Positions 34,936-47,700 of a DNA stretch of 64,000 nt are shown here, one piece after another. Both the position numbers and the translations under genes were made by a program. Every line of letters begins with the position of its first letter. Positions within the stretch are counted from its first letter, which is position 1. The notes below the pieces were generated by a model, which was not told the origin of the DNA, did no database searches, and saw nothing but the letters and a program-made list of their open reading frames with translations. Origin of the DNA: Albugo candida (lineage: Eukaryota; Oomycota; Peronosporomycetes; Albuginales; Albuginaceae); contig CAJNAR010000154.1 of the NCBI GenBank assembly GCA_905220665.1, positions 434,001-498,000 of the forward strand. The letters are read 5' to 3'.

Positions 34936-37900
34936 CGATAAAGTGAATCCGCATCATCGCTTGCACGGTAACTTCCTCTTGCTTAACTTGGATAGCTCGT
35001 TATTTCAAATCTGTAGCGTGATACGCAGTATGCTCAGTGATAATCATGTACTATTAAAGAATTGTAATACTTGGTCCCATTCAAACCAAATCTACTTCAT
35101 CTTATAGCACAAACGGCATTGCTGTCATTTGTAGTCTGTACATTCTTGCTTAAAACGTTTTTCATATCAAAGGATACTTATCGAGGCATCGATTGGAAAT
35201 CTTGAATTTGAGTGCAAGGTAGCTGAGCTGTCCCACTCGTAACTATTTAGTAGCCTATCTTGTCAACGACAATCTAATATTATCGAGATATCTGGCGACA
35301 GCTTTGAAAACCTTCATGTTCTTTTATAGGAAGAAATTGACTCATCATTGGTTGCCAAGGCCAGTGTGTTTCTCGGTATGATTACTGCATTCTGTAGTGT
35401 TCTAGACTTGTAAAACATATCGTATGTGCAATGAGTCGTCTGGCACACGGCCATTGAGTGCACATCTTAGTCATAAATTAAAAGCTTGTGTAAATAGTGC
35501 GTGTTGTGGGATGTTATGGTCATTGAATGAGTCGTTTATTGGATGAACGAAATAACAAAATAGTTTTCGGAATCTTCTAAACGCGATATGATTTCCTTAA
35601 GAATGATAGCATCCGGCAATTCGATGAGATCAAGGCTGTTGCTTGACATGAGCATTTTGGTGGATCCATTTAAATACCTCGCCTTACATTGGAACTAAAG
35701 CTGATGTTAATGAACGCATAATCAAGTTGTTTGCAGCATATGTTTCAGTACAAACATTGTCGCTATGTCAATTATTCAAATCCCGGCGCCGAGGGTTCTT
35801 CGAGCCTATCTGGGGAACATTGTGTCATATGACACCGTCAAGTGCATATAACGAGATAAGATAGAAAGATGAAGAGTCAGATTGAATAACTTAAATACGC
35901 TTTCCATAACCCATCTCCGAATTCCATGTTCTGCGTGCTGCTGTAACAACGTTTTCAATATTCGATCTTTATCTTCAAATCTAATTCAGAAACAGGATTT
36001 TTTTTTCTAACTCCACGTTGCGGTGAGATAAACGAAAGAAGAAGTTTCGTTGATTGTCATAAGCCCTTTCTTGTAGATGTTACAAAGACGATCCTTGTCG
36101 AAATCAATAAACACAATTAATACATCCGTTAAATACAGAGAAAAAAAAAGACGTGAGTATCTCGTCCAACGATGCCACCAGGTCTCGAAAGTCGGGCAGA
36201 TGTCGAATATGGTGATACATGGATCCTGTGTGCACGATTGCTTGTGGGTTTTGGCTCATCATTATCCGCAGAAATTTTGCGAAGATGGAATGCGACCGCT
36301 TTGTTATTGCTGGTATCGTATAGATATTTGTTTCTTCTATGCACTGCAAGACGATTTCCCAATCGGATTGATCGTCGCGAAATATTTCCCAGCAAAAAGT
36401 GAACACTATTCTGAGCTTCGTTGCATATTCTTGATTGCATCCGCCATCTCGGTAATTGATTTTCCAGCTAAAAGACGGGCCGCTTTTTTGATGAAGTAAA
36501 AGTTGAAACTACTGAGTAGTATTTTGTATCGCACTCAAATCATCCGAGTCTTCAAATGAGATACTGAGAATCGTTCAAGTTAACAAGGATGCATGAATAA
36601 TCGATTACTTACTGTGAGCCCGACATCATAGAACCACATCTTCTGTTTTATTATAGATAGGCACATGGTTGTAATACTCTGTAAAGCAAGATACAAACCC
36701 CCTTGGTGAGTTTCTCGATATGCTTATTTGGTCGTCGAAGCTGTTACATTAACCTGGCCTTTTATTGGACCGAGGTTGTAGCTTCAAGACACTCCGTTAC
36801 AAAATGACATTTCTGATGAGTGAGGTTTTGATTTGCGACCGCTTGCATGAAACGCTGATTAAAAGTAGCATCCAATTGGCTATCTTGTATCAAAAAACTC
36901 TGTTTTTACATATCCATTTGATGCGTTTCGTCGCCCAACGTCTTTTTTTCTTCTATAAGAATTAAAAACTGCCCGTGTCAGGTCCACCACGCAATTTGTT
37001 ATGCATTTGATAATATATATGTTCAAGATGATCTCTTCCCTATCGTGATCAACACATTCCATTCTCTGTATACCATGTGGATTAGCGCTATTGATATGAA
37101 GATCTGATTAAGACATCTCTTGCATGGTAATGATCCTAGAAACGTTTTTGGTTGAAGATTGGATTCATCATAACTTTAACACAGCCAACGCAGACTGCCA
37201 TTCCAAGTACTCTGCTGGCTTTAGTCCTAAGGAAGAAGGAGAGTAGGGAATCGACGCTAAATGAAGTGTTCTATCATACATAACCACCATATAAGAGATG
37301 TGTTCAGAACGATAAAAGCTTGTTTTACAGCAATGGCGAGCATAAAAATATTCTCGGGTCTCTATAGGGGCATGTACACTCTTATTATACACCAGTATAT
37401 CGTGAATCAAAAAAAAGAAGCCAATATTGTTTTCAGCATGTCAATGACCTGAAAAGTCCGTGCAGTGCATTTTTTTCACACCATCGCTATTGGCGCATAC
37501 AGAAAACAGTGTATGAATTGTAACAATGGAAAATTAATGAATGTCACCGATAGCGATCGTGAACTTCTATTCCTTGACCAAATCAACTGAGGCTTATGAG
37601 AGGAGGTAGCTCATTACACGATGAACTTTCAAATGAATCCAGGGGTGCATAGAGGTACTCAGAGGTGACAAAAATCAGGAAGACTTCATTTACACGGCTT
37701 GTATAGATCAGACATCAGATAAGGTGTAATGTCTTTCATTAGAAGATGACTCGCTATGATATTGTTCAGGAAAAATGATAGTGATGAAAAGCTCTTAACC
37801 AGAAACGCAAAGATCGCTTCGCCGATTCCTTCATCCTGATCCTCACACCATGCTCCAACTATGATGGCATCGACGTTTTTGTGTTTACTATCCTATACTG

Positions 37901-38934
37901 ATGGATTGGCATCAAATCTGAGGGTGTCTGTAGTATACTGGATCCGAAAGGAGAAATAGTGCTGGTGCACTGAATAAAATCAAGAAGCGGCATTGGCTTG
38001 GATATAATCTTTTTGTTAAAATTCAAAAAGCCACCCTGCGCTTTTTTCGATTGATTCGGTACGATATGTATAAGCTTTCACACGGATGCTATTTGTGAAA
38101 ATAGCGTGAGCTAGCATTTTCTATTGGATACAGTGGAGTTCATCTTTTACAGCTGAGTATCGAAAGTTGTAGCTTCACCCACTCGTCTTTGTTGATTTCC
38201 TCGAATTGAAAATCTGTGTAGGAATCATTAAAAGCTAGCCATATTATTATTACTGATTCCGCTTTCACTGCTCTAATTTGAGAACTTCCCGATGAAAGAT
38301 ACTTGCCTCGTTTTTTCTCAGTTTGGCTTATTCACAAAAGCGCCAAGAAGTGATGATTGTTGACCAAATCAGGAAGCAGCACAGGTCCCATCTTTAAACC
38401 ATCTGTGGAAAAAGGCTATGCGGGAATTTTCAACCCTCGTGCTGATCATTTCTAATTCAATAGCGCCGTCTGGTAATGGTATTGAGCTTGTTCTTGTCGT
38501 TCTTTAGAGGAATTTAAGTGCTCCAGTAGCAAATGGTGAACTCATTGTGATTTCTTATAGCCAAGACTAGATGCCGATATGTATTACCCATGTCACGTCG
38601 TGCTACTCCCCATTCCACTGCATCCTTTTGCTGGAAAAAAAACTTTTTAGTAATCTTATGAAGTCGCGAAGAAGGCTTTTTTGGAGGTGTTGACACCGTT
38701 AGGCAGCTTTGGTTTTAGCTAAAACCAGGAAAAGCGCGGTTACCAGGGAGGGGAAGAAGTAATCGAAGCATTTTTCAGATGAGATAGATCCACGCATACA
38801 CTTTATCACGAATTTTGCCAATTTGAATCAACTAATGGGGTAAGTGAGAGACCTAGCAAAAAGGTTCTATTTAAATATCACGACTATCTTCTCACAATAT
38901 TTTTCTTATAACTACGTACCATTTGGTATCAAAG
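34936..38934. other. Four kilobases without a recognisable gene
   Basis: No long frame and no repeat shared with the rest of the window was found. The area 36060-36500 has overlapping frames on both strands; a + frame there contains CARLLVGFGSSLSAE, which resembles a transporter segment but is isolated. The area 38514-38696 has a minus frame of 60 codons with a lysine-rich start. The stretch may hold old decayed genes replacing the ASPM copy expected after effector E. Confidence 0.5.
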
Positions 38935-41229
38935 TATTGATAAGGGCATAGGAAGTTTTTCCCTCCTCCTTAATTCTCGCTCTGACTACATCGAGTATGA
39001 ACATGGATACCAGATCATTCACGCTTCAGATTTTGGAAGCGTTTTGAATACTGGGTTGTCGTAACTCTTTATCAAATTATACGTTCTTCCAAATATGAGT
39101 ACGTTTCAAATTCTTGATCTGACCCTAAACAAAAAAGCACATTAATAACTTTTACTGATGTTAGACAATACTGTTATTAAGGACAGAAGACAAGGCCCAA
39201 CTCTTCTGGTGCCTTCCCATTGTATACCGTTGCAGAGCATTCACTTGATCCGAGATTTTGAATTCGGGATTTTTGCATTGTAATTTCTATTGCCTGGGTC
39301 TTACTCTTATGCAAAGATTTTTGCGACTTCAGCACTTTCACCGAGGCCAGTACGTGCGTCCACATTTCTGGGAATGGATCACTTGACTATGAGGATGACT
39401 CGATACGAATAGCCTTACCAAATGTATTAAGTATACCACACTGGACTAATCCGAAGCTTGCTTTTCACGCCATCCCAAGCAAACGATAGAACAATATGCT
39501 TTTGAAAGCTATCCCTCTGAATTTTCGTTTTTGACAGCAAGACAATCCGACCTTGGCGTTTCGAAGAGTTCATATGATTCATTTTTGACCCAGTAACACA
39601 GCTGCTTAAAATAGCATTGTCCAACTATCAGTCGTCGGATCACCTACCGAACCCTTCTTCGTCACGATCTCGTCAATTATCAGGAATTTTCAATCAGTCT
39701 ATACTCTTTGATAAATTTGTTCAACATGCGTTTTATTAGCACGAGGTACGCATCACATAGCAAATAGAGATGTTCTCCGCTAGCATGATACAGTCCTATC
39801 ATTTTAAACGTTTCAACTCGGATGTCAACAGAGTTGTTTTTGTACTTGGATGAATGTCTTTCACACTATAGTTTAAAACCTTGACGCCATATCTATACAT
39901 GTAAATGTGATCTCTTTCATGTTTCTTTGTCGCCGTTGCACGAGTTTCCTCTTGTACTTTTGCTGCTTTTGAATACGCAGTCAAGTCCTGGATGAGAGAA
40001 GAATGAATGAATATCACTTATTGTCAGTGCTGATAATTGAGTCTTAACAGATGCTCTCGCTGGCTTATGATACCAGTGCGTATACTTCAGAAACAATATG
40101 ACCACCGCTTGGACAAGACTCGACTCTCTTGATGTTATTATCTTCAGTTACCCTTTCGATGGCTTATCAACTTCACTTTGAGCGACTCGAAGTCCTTTTA
40201 AACTTCTTACTGTTTGTACAATCACTTTCTATATTATGCGCCTTTAATATACAGATGAAGATATCATCTAAAGCTAGAACGTTGCTTCTAAAGCTAGAAC
40301 ATTGCTTTGTTTACCTGGAGATACATCTGAATGAACTGACCGTTAGCTACTTCTGAAGTAATTCTTGTACATATTCTCCCGTGCATGATTGTTTCAAGTA
40401 TCGCACAGAGCGGTTTCCAAATAGCATAAATCTGACATTCTCGTTGAAAAAACTTCTCACCTTGGATTCTGACGATAATGCTTCGTTTGTGCAGGATTTT
40501 CGGTGATTTCCGTACGCATTAAGAAGATAGTGCAGAAAAGAGCTTAATTACAGCAAGCTCAACCTGTCATCTTCGAAGCTCTTGATGGTATCCCGTAGAA
40601 GTATCCTACGTCATAGAATGACATACCTTGCAACATTAAGTCGAAAATGGTTGGAGACATATGTCTTATCTAACAATGAGACGAGGTAATAGGAAGCAAG
40701 GAGAGCGTCATATGATGCAAAGTATTCGAGGTGAAACGAATTCGATCTAGACAGCAAATATTCAAAAATGGCTCAACCAGTATCGAGACTCGATCGTGCA
40801 CAGAAATGCTTGGTAAACAAGACCTTAGCTGCGCCTATCTTGGCATATGCAGTCAGCGAAGTATGAAGTAATTATCACTTAGAGGGAAAGGATATCAAAG
40901 TTGAATTTCGGTATGATAATTCAGTAGACGGAAGCGCCCTTATTACAATAGATCTGATTCATTATTGATAGTAAAGATTATGTCACACAAGAAGACATAC
41001 CATGCCACATATACAAAACTTACAGAAACTTTATGCGGGGTGTTTCGCACCGACTCGACAGTAGTTCTATGCTTTCATCCATTTATCTTTTTCTCAACGC
41101 GCAGTAGAAAAGATTTGAAGTTTCTGGGTCATAGCTTTCTTTAAATAGCGTTCATTTCAGATGAGGATAACATAATTGAATCGACCAATGACAAATCAAT
41201 CTGACTATTCTCCCCCTAAAAACAAAACA
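38935..41229. repeat. 5' flanking block of effector copy F with an insertion
   Basis: The ends, 38935-39130 and about 40660-41229, match the flanks of A, B and C (for example cataggaagtttttccctcc near 38946 against 10329, and tggcatatgcagtcagcga near 40842). The middle 1.5 kb does not. It carries short minus-strand frames at 39177-39365, 39427-39624 and 39799-40105. Their lysine- and glutamate-rich composition looks like decayed coding sequence, but I recognise no family. Confidence 0.5.
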
Positions 41230-43355
41230 ATGCGGAAATCAACGATTTGGGCATGCATTCTTTCTACCTTGATCGCAAAGAATAGTGCCCAACAAAATCA
41301 GCATCAATCGGAAACGTCTGGAATACTTCATTTTTCCTCTGCAAACAAGAATGATATCGGATCGTGCCACGGATGCATCGTGAGGGCGGTGGGCATCACG
41401 CAGATTCAATCACTGCATAGTGATTCAAACAACAGAATATACTGGATCGAGGGAAGCAAACACATCGCTAGAGTGTTTTTAACCAATTGTAACATCTTTT
41501 TCTTGTGTGCTTTTTCAACTGAATCGTCAAATCATATCTACCAGACTACTTCTCTATTACTCATCGTCGAGATAGCACCGCCGTAGCACATCCGAAGACA
41601 GTGAATTATGTCGAGCAAAGTATTTTTAAGTGGTCAAAACTTGTGATTTCTCAAACGTATAAACGTCAAACAGTCGAAGCTGAAATATACCCAGAAGAAT
41701 CACATCAAGAGCATAACACCTATCTTGGGTAACAGTCGAGGATATTTCCAGCATTATTCTTCAGTGAGATAGGGACGGAACCAATTCTAAGGTCAAAGAA
41801 CGGCCACAGTACCAAAGCTCCAGGCAAACAGGACGAAATTCCTACTGATCTATCTATTCGATGTATCTATAGCTACAACAGAAAAAGAGATGCTGCATGT
41901 CGTGAATGCTTAGCGTTACACAGCAAGTCTCTTGCCATTGGTACATTTTATATACTTTTCTCCGCACTAGGAAAACCTTCCGTCGAGCTTTACGTTTTTA
42001 CTAGCGCGTACGAATCCGAATATATTATATACAAGTGTAAAACGAGGTTCTGTACCGCTCTCCTTCCGTTGGAATCAGATGTTTGTCAGAAACTTAAGAG
42101 TGTATTTCCGTCCGTTCGACGTTTTGTGGACAGTCAAGTGGTTCCTGCTTACTCAACTCACCGAAACCAAAACGGGAACCATATTCGTATCACAAAAAAT
42201 GGACTTGCACCACATTTGATCAGCCGCATATTAAATCAAGTTGCTGCAAGACGATTCTCGCGTATCCGTCAAGGAAAGGAATTAAATGAAAAAGATAAAC
42301 AACAATTGATGATTGGACTCAGCATCATGACCGGGAAAGAACCGAAATGCGTAATGGTCACATATTTGCCCAACCAATGGAAACTATGCATCACTTGCGT
42401 AATGAGATATACAAGAAACGGCGCTCGAGTTATTATCGATTTCTCGCTTACTTATGCGACAATTCTCACGGATAGAGAGCCATATCGTCGGTGTACAGGA
42501 TCATGCAGAGCTATACAGCTGCACCAAGCAGACGATTGCTCGAAACATCTCCAAGAGCATACCCTGGATATAGAATCTCATCATCGCCTGCTAGATTCGC
42601 CATATACTAATCTTTTGATGAGTTCGTGTATGCTGTTCTACCACACTCAAGCAAGTAAAAATAGTTGTGCTCTGTGTGTGAGAAGCACTCTTAACGTCAA
42701 AGAACAAATGCATCCGACCACACCGTTCTCATCGGTACTTGATGCTTCCGACAGCAGCCTTAAAATCATACAAGAAGTTTTTGAACAGGATACGGCTTGT
42801 CACTCACGAAATGGATGTAGCAGAAGACAGCAAGTGCCTAATCGGTTTTGCTCTGAGCACCGCGCTTATGTTGGTATGACTTCATATACTCAACAAACTC
42901 GAAAGAATACGATATCTTCGATTCACCAACTCACGAAAGCTACAATCACTGTGGGTGTATGGCCTCCCAGCAGTAAACGTACGGGAGAAAATGAAAAAGG
43001 AGACGACGCTCCTTCTGAGATCCGTTTGACTCCTTTCGTCACTGAAACGAAGACGAGCATCTGGCCTTCTTACAGTAAGATCGCTTTAATCGAATTTGCA
43101 AGTGCACCGTCCGAGCAATTGAAATGTGTGGGATGTCTTATCCAGCACTCGGAAGTGTTTTTTGTTTATACTGATGATGATGGTTCTTCTGGGTACGTTT
43201 GGATGCGTCAAGCACCCTCTCACGTATTTCTACAGTGCCTAAAAACGCATTGCATAAGCCTTACTTACGATGATGAGAAAAGCCAAATGGAACGTCCTAT
43301 CGGTCTCCGTCCATGGACAATAGAGGATCTATGCTTGGAAAACAAATTCGAATGA
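41230..43355 (+). pseudogene. CHXC effector copy F, lightly broken
   Basis: The conserved start is at 41230; the longer frame opening at 41176 adds 18 residues ahead of the signal peptide and is not shared. The motif is CHGC with the following Gly. One base is missing near 41525 relative to E, shifting the frame, and a TAA interrupts at 41730-41732. From there to 43355 the frame is open, covering modules 2 to 5 (the cysteine pattern is fully kept) and ending in the family tail. The degree of conservation suggests the loss of function is recent. It precedes the intact ASPM-like gene with the standard spacer. Confidence 0.85.
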
Positions 43356-44708
43356 GCTTTTACATATCAGCAATAATTCTTCGAAGAATAAAGATGCTCC
43401 TTTGTAAGACTGCATTCTGTCAAAAAGGGATGAGATTTTGGACCTAATTCTCTGTCTTGTGGCGGACCTAAAGACACGAGCAATTTCATTAAACTTTCCA
43501 CTGTTGCAGAATCCGGATGAACCAATCGAACAAAAATTGACCATCAATTTTACATCTGACCCATTCAGCATTCCTTCAAGTCGGCAGACCTCACTCTTGA
43601 TTGCCGCTTTATCAAAGAAAATGAAAGCAAACATGATCTCGTCGAGCATTAGTATTCTCCATCCATGTACAGCTTCTCTTTTTCAGTGATTCAGCATCGT
43701 ATCGATATGCACACTTCAATACCCAAGCGTATGTCTTCTTTGACATTGTCTGCGTAAAACTAACGACATGGATGAATTGTGTGTTATCAAACATAAACAA
43801 TGCATGTTTGGAGGCAAATCCACAGGGCTAGAATTCGGTAAGGTATGCTCACATACTCCTTCACATTTTGCATACATCGGCGCACAAGGTGGAGTAAATA
43901 AGTTGTATCGACTCGGCAGAAGTCGCATTGTACCTTGAAGAGAGAGAATGAAAATCAAGTTCCTCTGTAGATGAGAATGTAAGCATACAAAGATTCGTTC
44001 ATTTCTTCTCCCTTTTGTATTCAAAGAAAACTTTCGTTAGTGACTTTGGTCCAAATTTTGCAGTCTCAAAATCCTTTTAATTATTCTATAGCACCTTTCT
44101 CCTCACTTTACGAAAAGAGAGTATTCGATGATCATTTAGCACTCGTTTTCGTAGCCCATAGAAGTCGACTTCGCGTAGTTATACTAAAAGATTCCTTCAC
44201 GTAGAATTGAGCCAAAAGTGTGCATCTCTAGACGAGACCGAAGAATACTTCGATCTAGGTTCAATATGGTACCGCGCTGTAATCCTTTTTACGTCGAAGG
44301 CTGTTGATAGCATTCAAAACGCGACCACCGATATATTTTACATTGTCTGAGGATCAATCATAATGTGAGCATACAGAAAGAGAGTATAATTTTTTATATC
44401 AGCCTCAAATCTCGGCATGAAATAAAAGACATGGGAATGAAGAATTACCGCAACAACGTTAAATGGCGTTTATGAGCTAGTCTGTTGTTTCATTTTCGTA
44501 TTCATCAGCTCTTGAAAGGCATAGAGATACGCCAAGTTTTCGCTTTAGGTGAGTATGTCTATTTAGTAATATCACACTCCTGTATGAACATATAAGTAAT
44601 ATAAAGCAATTTCAGTCCATTCGAAATTTTAAAATCAATCGCAACAGAGACAAACACTCTGACATCACTTTGGTTTCCTTTTGAATCAAAGTTCAACAAC
44701 AAAAGGAA
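43356..44708. repeat. 3' flanking block of effector copy F and 5' region of the ASPM-like gene
   Basis: Colinear with 20924-22421 and 27853-29817. It should contain the promoter of the intact ASPM-like gene. The final 150 nt (near 44610-44708, gacatcactttggtttcctt) are the most conserved part among the three copies. No separate gene supported. Confidence 0.6.
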
Positions 44709-47700
44709 ATGCGCGCCGACTCAAAGCGCATTACGCGCCCGGAATTCAATTCGACTGACGCACACAATTGCGCTATTGAAAAGGAAAACGCACATCCCAT
44801 CGCCGACGGAAATCAAACAAAGTGTAATACCGATATTCATATAAAAGGAATGGAACAAAGCGTAAGGAAAAGAAAAGGAAAGTTTGCAAACTCCAAATTT
44901 GTGAATGCGCGTAAACGCCATCACCGCGACAATGATACGGACGCATTTTGTGTGGCGCATGGAAACAAACGGAAACGCGACGATGAAACAAACATAACAG
45001 TTGTTAATAAAACGGTTGATCGGGCTGTTACGAACACTGTTAAGGTGCAATCGAAAACGAGCGTATTGAAAACTACCGCGAAGAAGCAAAAGATTTCGGT
45101 GTGGCTTAGAGGGCGCACTGCAGCCGATGAAGATGAATGGATTGAGAATCAGAAGTCAATTGTGTTGGAATGGGCCAATAGTGTGCTTTTGACGTCTTTG
45201 AAGGGAGAAAATGGATGCTTGAAAAACGGTGAGGAAATTGGAGCTTGTGATCCCTTCACGTCACTACGAAAGCTTGGAATGGAAGCGTCGTGGCTGTACA
45301 AAGGAAAGAAATTGCTTCAACGGGCCGAGATTCAAGCTGTAAAATCGAAACTCTCCAAAGAGATTGAAAGTGGACGATTATGTATCCGGAAAGATCGACC
45401 CGTGTATGTCGACGTCGGCTTACAAGAAGAACTGTTTGGTTTATTGAATGCATATGACCCGTTATGGCTCGCACTCGGACTTTGTACCGTTTTGGAACCG
45501 GTAATACCGCAAACGACAAGGTTTTCATTGCTCGGTCGTATCCAAAAGCTGAAAAGGAATAACGATAGTCAAACACATCCGACACGTCTACCAGCAATAC
45601 TTCGATCTCTTGTGCTCAAACACCTTATCCACGATGAGAAGGTAGCATACAATCATCGACACGTATGCAAATTGAAGGCACCATTCACCCAAAGTGATGG
45701 AAAATCACCACGTGCTCGCTGGGATGGCGAAGAATACTTTGAAGAACTATCGAATGTAATGGCACTCAAATTTCTGATGCTGGTGCTTTTCCTCGACCAA
45801 GCGCAAAGTTCCAATTCCGATGCATTCACCCAATTCCCATGTCTTTTTCGCTCAAATTCCACGCACACTAGCGTCGTCAAGCAGTCACAAACTATCATCA
45901 ACGAGTTCTGTCGCTTGTTTCTCAGTAACGAAGGACGCATTGATCGTCATTTAGAGACATTGGGATTCAAACTCAGCTACACGCAGAAGCCATTCGATGA
46001 GATTGATCCGTCCATCCACGACATTGGCGAGGATCTTCGCGATGGAGTGCGTCTCGCTAAATTACTGGAAGCCCTTACTACCTCGAATCGACATAAAGAG
46101 AAAAAATTGTCGGAATATCTTCGCATCCCAACTATCTCCAGACTTCAAAAAGTACACAATATTCAAGTGTGTGTCTATTACCTCCAAGAAATCATCGGGT
46201 TCCCTGCACTCATCGAATCAAAAGACGAGTGCAACACGTTTGCTCCCATCCGCGCAAAAGAACAAATTCGAGAAACCGAACACCTCGTCAAAAATCTTGT
46301 GGATGGATCTATTCGACAACGAACGAAATTGGGTGTTGAATTGTTATGGAAATTAATGAGCTGGTTCGAATGTGAAGCACTCGTAGATGTCACAATGCTC
46401 AAGCGTGAGATACAGCAAGTACAAGCGAACATGTCGACAGAGGCGAAGAAGTTTTTCCTGGAAAGTTGCGCCAAGGGAGAGAGTGATACATTGAGTGGAA
46501 TATTGCTTGAATGGAGTCGATCGGTGTGTGCGAATTACTCAATCGTTCTACGTGATCTGCAGCTGGAAGATGACGCTCTCTGTGCGCTTATTCATTACTA
46601 CCATCCAATGCTAATTTCACGCTCGGCGGTCGAAAATCCATCGAAAGAATTGGAGAAAGCACTGCAGCGAGTTGGAACGCTTCCTGCGCAAATGCACAAA
46701 TTTTTCCGAAAAAATGACTTTCGACTTTCGATCACATTTGTTGCGTGTCTCCAATCTCGACTAATTGGAAGAAGAAGGGAACTAGATGCCGCGCGAATGC
46801 TTTGTGAGTGGTGGCGTTCTTCTTGGATTCAGTCGAAATTACGAACGAAGAAGATAGCAACCACTCCGATCGAAAGAGTTGTAAATGGAGACCGAGTGGC
46901 TGCGGTGAGGATTCAGAGATGGTGGAAGAAGCGATGGGAGGAAGTGACCCGATGCAATTTAGCCGCATTAATGATACAAAAACGGTGGCGAAAGTGGTGC
47001 AAGCAAAGAATTCGATGGAATTTCGCCGCATTGAGGATTCAAAAACGGTGGAAAAAGCGTTGTGAGGAAAGAATTCGACGAAACTTCGCCGCGTTAATAA
47101 TTCAGAAATGGTGGGAAAAGCGTTGTGGGGAAGTGATTGTATGGAACTCGGCCGCATTAATGATTCAAAAACGGTGGCGAAAGTGGTGTGAGCAAAGAAT
47201 TCGATGGAATTTCGCCGCATTGAGGATTCAAAAATGGTGGAAAAAACGCTGCGAGGAAAGGATACGACGGAAATCGGCTGTATTAAGAATTCAGAAACGG
47301 TGGAAAAAGCGGTGTGAGGAAGTGATTCGATGGAATGCGGCGCGTTCGATTCAAAGGAAATGGCTTAAATTCAAAAGTGACAAAAATTGGGAAATTGTAC
47401 GATTTCATTTTATTGCAAATATGACACAAAAACGATTTCTTCGGAAATGTGTTTCGAATTGGAAAATACGAAAAATCGCGCGGGAAATACTCTGTCGACA
47501 ATCTGCGCGTACGATTCAAATCGCATGGAAAGCGTATTTACATCGCCAACGAGTTCTTAAGAAAGTTGGAATCGCATTCTCAGTGTCCAAAATCGGAAAT
47601 TTCCTGCATCGAATCGCACTCTCACGCCGTCGAAGTACTTCCGCAAACATTCTCATTGCGAATTGGAAACGTTATATTTATCGCAAACGATATGTCAAAT

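Noticed and set aside
36077..36499. 140-codon + frame and a nearby frame with CARLLVGFGSSLSAE that resembles a transporter helix
   Set aside because: The likeness is limited to one segment, competing frames on both strands are equally long, and no neighbouring exon fits.
46732..47220. 162-codon minus-strand frame with phenylalanine- and serine-rich repeats
   Set aside because: It is the antisense of the IQ repeat block of the ASPM-like gene; the repetition comes from that block.
46962..47339. Regularly spaced repeats that could suggest a CRISPR array
   Set aside because: The repeats are coding, 63 bp, without spacers, in a eukaryotic gene.
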